Program-made: the position numbers and the translations under genes
In this document: piece after piece, positions 10,901 to 12,849 of the stretch
How positions within the stretch are numbered: position 1 is the stretch's first letter
Layout of the letters: each line of letters begins with the position of its first letter
Origin: Candidatus Auribacterota bacterium
GTDB taxonomy: Bacteria > Auribacterota > JAFGBW01
NCBI GenBank assembly: GCA_016932965.1
Contig: JAFGBW010000183.1
Span: 1 to 12,849, forward strand
Reading direction: 5' to 3'
DNA: 12,849 nucleotides
Notes under the pieces: generated by a model
What the model saw: the letters and a program-made list of their open reading frames with translations, nothing else
What the model was told of the DNA's origin: nothing
The model's database searches: none

Positions 10901-12849
10901 AGTGAGTCCTTTTGCAGGCTTATGGCGGGTTTCAAAATATCGGCCCTGATAATTCAGATACACTTTGTCATCTTCACCCAGGACAAAATAAAACGGCAGT
11001 CCTTTATATTGGGGACGGAATTCCGGATTAAAGAAATTTTTAACCGCTTCTTCAGCCCTGGGCATTTCTAACGACGGAGGAGGCAGTCCTTTGGGTTCCA
11101 AAAGTGTGACGGCTTCTGCTGATATTTCAGAGACGTTGTGCCCGACTCCGGTTGCGGCATTGATGAAGGTTCCTTTTTCTTTGTCAGCCATGATGCATTT
11201 TTGATTAAGCAAAATGGTGTTTATTTCACCCTTATCACTGATTGCAACCAAAGTGCCGTTTTGGAGCACTTCAAAAAAGTTACAATATCTTCCGTAGGAA
11301 TCAATAGGAAGCGGCGGTGCATTGGGGTTGTTCGGATCAAAGACCAGTATCTGGCTTCCCTGTCCCATCATTGATCTGGACATCACTGCCAGACGCCCGT
11401 CCGGCAATAAATTCATGTGATGGATGGAATCACCTGATCCCGTCAGCATAATTACAGGAGATTCTTTGGGTTTAGCAGGGTCATAAATCTTGATTGCTCC
11501 GCCCATTCCGCCAACAGCCAGCCGTTCATCGGGCAATACCAGCATGGTATAAATCGAAGAGCCGTCCGTTATCAGAGGAACCGGTTCTGAATCAGGTTCT
11601 GCAGGATTATAAATCATTATTTCGTTCATGTGATGAGCAATAACAAGGCGATTATCCGGGAGCTTTCTTATTTCAGAAATACCGAAATGATCGGTAAAAA
11701 AAGGGATGGTCATAGGATCTGCCTGTGGATTGTGAAGATCATAAATCAGCATTGCATCTATGCTTTTATTCGCAATAAGTTGACCCAGGGGATATTGAGG
11801 TGATGGAGGAAGCACTTCCAAACGATATATTTTCTTATTGATCTTATTGAAGTAAACAGGGGGATTGATAGGAGCTTTCAAGTCGTAGATGTATATTTCA
11901 CCATGATCATCCCCTATAGCCACACAGATAGAGCCATCGGGCAGCCTCTGCATGGCTGTGATTTTTTTTCCTAAAGAAACCAATGATATCGGTTCTGCTT
12001 TTGGATCCGCCATGTCATAAATTTTTATTCCGCCATCAACGCACCCCACAACAAGAGCTCCATTGGGATATTGTTTTGAAGATGGTAATGTCATGGTTAT
12101 AGACACCATATGACCGTCTGCCTCTTGAATTTTTTCCCTGATCCATTCTTTTTCAAACACCATGCCCTGTTCCAAGTCAGGTTTGTTTAGTGTTGCCTTT
12201 TCCTCCCAATCCTCAGGATCTGGATGCGCGTTCACGATGCGGGATATGGATTGGGCCTGGGGAAGTTTTTGTTCAGACCTGGTCTCGTCGGCTAATCTGT
12301 CGATTTTTTCCTTCAGCTCCTCCTGCCAGGGCCTGGGGGACTTGGGTTCTAAAAGTGTGACGGCTTCTGCCGGTATCTCAGAGATGTTGTGCTCGACTCC
12401 GGATGCGGCATTGATGAAAGTTCCTGCTTGTTTATCCGCCATGATGCAGGTGGAATCCAATGTAATGACAATGATTTCGCCTTCCTCTCCAGCCACTGCC
12501 AGCTGATTGTCTCCAACAAGCTGCATGGAACGGACATTTTTTCCATATGAGCCAACTGTAGTGGGTTGGGTTTCCTTGGGCTGATTCAGGTCATAGATTT
12601 TGATCTCTCCTCCATCTCCAGCCACAGCCAGACGGCCTTTTGGGAATTCATTTGTAACAGGAAGCATTTGCATGGAATAGACAAAATCTCCATAAGGGAC
12701 AAGTGAGGTTGGCTCTTTATCAGGGTGATTGAGGTCATAGATTTTGATCTCGCCGCTTTGACCAACTACAGCCAGACGGCCTTTTGGGAATTCATTTGTA
12801 ACAGGAAGCATTTGCATGGAATAGACAAAATCTCCATAAGGGACAAGTG
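4982..12849 (-). CDS. Giant midasin-like protein: beta-propellers, three AAA+ modules, zincin-like motif, VWA domain (5' end outside window)
   Basis: The frame is open from the right edge to the TGA at 4982-4984, at least 2621 codons (over 285 kDa). Residue 1 here is the Met at 12817; 10 complete codons precede it and the true start is outside the window. Order: propeller blades (to 120), cap motif CIMADK..LLEPK (124-159), helical linker (160-235), a seven-bladed propeller (236-540), a second cap (541-576), a small region (577-689), AAA-1 (about 690-870), AAA-2 (about 1030-1196), a helical region, AAA-3 (about 1470-1640), a helical region, a zincin-like HELGH (1876-1880), an acidic/charged linker (about 2010-2100), a VWA domain (about 2160-2356) and a helical tail. 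AAA-1 has the midasin/dynein (AAA_5) pattern, including WVGGYS after the Walker A helix. No signal peptide or membrane span is visible in the window, so a cytoplasmic remodelling machine is likely. Related bacterial systems normally split MoxR ATPase and VWA into separate genes. Target and biological role are unknown. It seems monocistronic in view. Confidence 0.9.
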   Translation of the reverse strand, partial: LVPYGDFVYSMQMLPVTNEFPKGRLAVVGQSGEIKIYDLNHPDKEPTSLVPYGDFVYSMQMLPVTNEFPKGRLAVAGDGGEIKIYDLNQPKETQPTTVGSYGKNVRSMQLVGDNQLAVAGEEGEIIVITLDSTCIMADKQAGTFINAASGVEHNISEIPAEAVTLLEPKSPRPWQEELKEKIDRLADETRSEQKLPQAQSISRIVNAHPDPEDWEEKATLNKPDLEQGMVFEKEWIREKIQEADGHMVSITMTLPSSKQYPNGALVVGCVDGGIKIYDMADPKAEPISLVSLGKKITAMQRLPDGSICVAIGDDHGEIYIYDLKAPINPPVYFNKINKKIYRLEVLPPSPQYPLGQLIANKSIDAMLIYDLHNPQADPMTIPFFTDHFGISEIRKLPDNRLVIAHHMNEIMIYNPAEPDSEPVPLITDGSSIYTMLVLPDERLAVGGMGGAIKIYDPAKPKESPVIMLTGSGDSIHHMNLLPDGRLAVMSRSMMGQGSQILVFDPNNPNAPPLPIDSYGRYCNFFEVLQNGTLVAISDKGEINTILLNQKCIMADKEKGTFINAATGVGHNVSEISAEAVTLLEPKGLPPPSLEMPRAEEAVKNFFNPEFRPQYKGLPFYFVLGEDDKVYLNYQGRYFETRHKPAKGLTYKSITKKPEPVYLRKGHEITAFQGKILNLSDILHPQDKEQKKTLIRKNFLMETDVLKDVELSVLKAFERGWAVDLEGGSGAGKTSISKEIALLLGIPSYVFQMHGQRNLSDWVGGYSQDAHGNIRRNNIPDEKGHFRQTLLEAITHGGVFVVDEGAVGKKGRALLNWLSVLLRDRTPGRTFTLHEFPGLEIPLTVHPDFRLIITNNLPGETQAREVVKSETASNLIFIQVSEDDGPDTLKGLYEYYLEDYGIESARLEKLALEISSFHTELKKRIGTDLGLDDTDRHYISKREIRRAAKLFQWSNEKDNDPLFNYYVSLRIVYESFFSHTWEKNEVERLIGKTIERIEPGSLPRLEEKFQTLKKSAFHPKTQEQLFTDNELEQAFIAKLSMESGEPVLFINEQGSRTHELIEKICSDMHSSLCVIDATPDHSRLETLGGLFPDFHGKPSTTDIGFILGKITQHLMTEEEYEEMKTSKTTPEPKTIWIRNIDLWSEDLRTALNGFLEDGFIEIEMGDGRLKKFIRPPHIHFIAEIASDSVQDFSSAFFNRWIKLGVPREDPPASGIYSKYDILNMLSGEQTVRQEKLLALVRENVLLPMDAKGSHYKWNPDFNPEHFPKEPSGIQQDKIHAEFLIYHHNAKKLSDFETVLVRKYGLNLEEALLLCRLYSALMQIDSAETANRWFAEQTYDLSPTIFYTLAECIQKAKLQNKKIDELNIRLGRDLDSMLFHGPPPDKKADFEELQKLTRDLISTEALRIIGSRFKKEDFEYFREILKDTLGLAEKPELKHELETTTGNIDGKIISVGGVPFYPSETAKTPLEMPEKDRISYSGTAPRLGLEVLSRAGETGKAVAFIGEPGAVKTTLTAHYAALKGMEYYKYQCHKKSRTEDWTFDIEQSIDETFHKRTKELYDWLKKGNVVIDIDEANIRPEILWILEPILRGEKRISPMFPGEEPFEIGPNVQLVFTFNPDSFSGRDAIDKRILDKMIVAWMELPEKKDRPSITETFWGVWGKIKIEIIPPAPKRPHVPPVEAPVNIKEIDYDSNLISETAQKFHAAPKLIDAEDPNNKIDVFLEGLSHYMRALANRDGARFNQDFLAMAEELDKQMGIPEGASTLKELLEYIQTQYSYIYPQKDLIKYAILEFRKKFIPFDRHIVVFMSKPGNRTTRFLHLFPNKILKKITLSHKPGWETSGEAFVIEGKGLEKGTKLGYFDGEFALVDASKNGGKDSLQTEWTAHHELGHRNDTSPGRIVPKNIELNSMLSPLMHSQGKKQYLENSLIPWLAQDPKSYYTQAAKGILNGILLRLWEMEQRDGYAPQISDAFDSADISKVTEIVRTLGDEQLEEIACYLYDHPSYLASGNKGSYKQKAGTGKGESEYAELMQGVDGEIEVEIETVEGGAAQEIQVTRNEGSDEVTHQTPQNLPEDVEKRREQDRIRDFEKSRKTAEEIENRIEASNDEYEKMGLNGQGYANAVFQRGLNSIRARKKTLTVRSRTGLEIDPYRAMLKQQDALIKRFQVWDMSPHAFMFLGDFSGSLSPFTKQMGYAVKCIGDNCRKWREAAPKHFFYDMSFYTDQPPVTVCEMGRFYSQEQWKSKCVAMGKQVGHNGNDMLKALKEKLSDFTGSHLRPEVRRAKNKTLVLFTDGQDGAISGTQQTPELKAVLEMYRKAGVEIFAIGFGEGASPVQAFKEKGQHFIRIREDRPYDVAEAVAKIMEARNRGLGYVPVGDVTDYFHIGGKDLPGQINLEELKGHFSLTPDGKPAGTEGISNETAGTRISARLDQANLQPGETRLHGTVKSFKPDTLNTGLPSAEPEPEIVTLMKEFMNGTIGDGIYLTLDESVRKLFGETRLVLLQDLLSVAGNEKGKSYAHYGEAKGSTLFIGEKLLEHLLKNDPKSLSVLIRLEMDRKAYRLEHGKDLRSTQEVIRDSKTEKSAVQNLIDSILRAELESLEINQKQPSPQTPQLRPDRIVSQGA
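5750..6340 (-). other. VWA/MIDAS domain of the giant protein
   Basis: Residues about 2160-2356. AFMFLGDFSGSLSPF carries the MIDAS DxSxS motif (D2169, S2171, S2173), and LVLFTDGQDG supplies the later metal-site Asp (D2281). In between, GHNGNDMLKAL stands where many VWA domains have the metal-binding Thr, here seemingly replaced; this spacing recalls the midasin and cobaltochelatase (CobT/BchD) VWA group. Four cysteines (C2187, C2192, C2219, C2234) lie between the two metal motifs. In related machines this domain docks substrate or adaptor onto the AAA ring through the metal. Confidence 0.85.
7058..7465 (-). other. Zincin-like HELGH region of the giant protein
   Basis: Residues about 1785-1920. 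TAHHELGHRND contains HExxH (H1876, E1877, H1880; bases 7178-7192), the zinc-binding helix of many metallopeptidases. It follows a glycine- and beta-rich stretch (KGTKLGYFDGEFALVDASKNGG) and is followed by IELNSMLSPLMH. A third ligand is not certain; E1895 or H1905 are candidates. The order metallopeptidase-like region then VWA is the same as in DUF2201 proteins, which are partners of MoxR ATPases. Peptidase activity is inferred from the motif only. Confidence 0.5.
7898..8410 (-). other. AAA+ module 3 of the giant protein
   Basis: Residues about 1470-1640. Walker A is GEPGAVKTT (1494-1502), Walker B is VVIDIDEAN with D1562 and E1563 (bases 8129-8134), and sensor 1 is FTFNPDSF with N1607. The segment FSGRDAIDKRILDK occupies the arginine-finger region of MoxR-type ATPases. 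All residues for ATP binding and hydrolysis are present. Confidence 0.85.
9230..9730 (-). other. Degenerate AAA+ module 2 of the giant protein
   Basis: Residues about 1030-1196. The P-loop position reads INEQGSRTHEL, with Arg1045 where the Walker A Lys is expected, and the Walker B position reads TIWIRNIDLW, with Leu1131 in place of the catalytic Glu. LETLGGLFPDF matches the position of the GGY loop in AAA-1, and FFNRWIK (R1188) has the form of the family's arginine finger. The fold is therefore inferred to be AAA+ but hydrolysis is unlikely. It may still complete the active site of a neighbouring module. Confidence 0.7.
10208..10750 (-). other. AAA+ module 1 of the giant protein (dynein/midasin-related)
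   Basis: Residues about 690-870. Walker A is EGGSGAGKTS (715-724; core bases 10649-10672), Walker B is VFVVDEGAV with D792 and E793, and sensor 1 is LIITNN (840-845). LSDWVGGYSQDAHG after the P-loop helix is the AAA_5 hallmark also seen in midasin. The expected arginine-finger position (SETASNLIFIQV) has no Arg, so a finger from another module would be needed. A helical lid continues to about residue 980. Confidence 0.9.
11090..11197 (-). repeat. Cap motif copy 2 (after the complete propeller)
   Basis: The 36 residues from CIMADKEKGTFINAATG to LLEPK (541-576) are 30/36 identical to copy 1 at 12341-12448, at an offset of exactly 1251 bp (417 codons). Its position at the end of the last blade suggests it closes the propeller and leads into the AAA part. 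Confidence 0.85.
11162..12112 (-). other. Complete seven-bladed beta-propeller of the giant protein
   Basis: Residues about 236-552. Seven repeats of 41-48 residues share the pattern of a short hydrophobic strand, LPDG or a similar turn, RLAV or similar, and a closing strand such as IKIYDP followed by a Pro/Asp loop. Blade closers seen are IKIYDMADP, IYIYDLKAP, MLIYDLHNP, IMIYNPAEP, IKIYDPAKP, ILVFDPNNP and a final INTILL. Seven is the usual closed-ring number. It is WD40-like in length but lacks strict WD dipeptides, so the exact propeller family is open. Confidence 0.7.
12341..12448 (-). repeat. Cap motif copy 1 (after the partial upstream propeller)
   Basis: Residues 124-159 begin CIMADKQAGTFINAASG and end LLEPK. 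The copy differs from copy 2 at only six residues. It is followed by a helical, charged linker (WQEELKEKIDRLADE and onward) instead of the AAA region. Confidence 0.85.
12419..12849 (-). other. C-terminal blades of a second, truncated beta-propeller
   Basis: Three blades are visible, closing with IKIYDLNHP, IKIYDLNQP and IIVITLD. The last has the same shape as the last blade of the complete propeller and is followed by the same cap, so this is inferred to be the end of another seven-bladed ring whose first blades lie outside the window. Confidence 0.65.
12624..12849. repeat. 144-bp tandem repeat of propeller blades
   Basis: Bases 12624-12705 are identical at all 82 positions to 12768-12849, a shift of exactly 144 bp (48 codons), and the second copy is cut by the window edge. 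Each unit encodes one blade including QMLPVTNEFPKGRLAV. Bases before 12624 match at the same shift only partly (the GATTGAGGTCATAG region versus GATTCAGGTCATAG), so the identity has a sharp border. The array probably continues to the right. Confidence 0.95.

Noticed and set aside
12624-12849. CRISPR-like direct repeat
   Set aside because: The 144-bp period is in frame, codes for propeller blades and has no short repeat-spacer structure.

Overview
The window holds five protein genes from what looks like a Gram-negative bacterium with moderate GC. The dispersed intergenic repeats (CACGAA- and CGCAAAG-type tandems, a REP-like pair, CCCTC hairpins, AATTCTC tandems), the Tad-pilus genes and the aldolase type recall Desulfobacterota (Desulfobacterales-like) or Omnitrophota genomes. 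This placement is an inference with low confidence.

Left part (1-4981): the end of a minus-strand Tad/Flp pilus-type pair (TadG-like, cut by the window edge, and TadE-like) is transcribed away from a class II fructose-bisphosphate aldolase gene on the plus strand. After a 382-bp repeat-rich gap come two minus-strand genes, pgk (phosphoglycerate kinase) and, 46 bp downstream of it, an exported GHL10-like putative glycoside hydrolase. fba and pgk are central glycolysis/gluconeogenesis genes. The repeats sit between genes, except that one short inverted-repeat arm reaches into the signal-peptide codons of the hydrolase.

Right part (4982-12849): one uninterrupted minus-strand reading frame of at least 2621 codons runs off the right edge, so its N-terminus is missing. 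Its visible order is: end of one beta-propeller, a 36-residue cap motif, a helical linker, a complete seven-bladed beta-propeller, the same cap motif again, three AAA+ modules of the MoxR/dynein-midasin type (canonical, degenerate, canonical), a region with a zincin HELGH motif, an acidic charged linker, a von Willebrand factor A domain with a DxSxS MIDAS motif, and a helical tail. This places in one chain what bacteria usually encode as separate partners (a MoxR ATPase plus a VWA protein, sometimes with a metallopeptidase-like domain as in DUF2201 proteins). It also parallels eukaryotic midasin: tandem AAA modules, acidic linker, terminal MIDAS domain. It is the most interesting item in the window and may be an undescribed chaperone, remodelling or conflict machine.

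The propeller part of the giant gene is still changing. A 144-bp blade unit is repeated at the right edge with 82 of 82 visible bases identical, and a larger 417-codon module (cap to cap) is duplicated. The missing 5' end probably carries more blades, and the window may end there because the repeat is hard to assemble.
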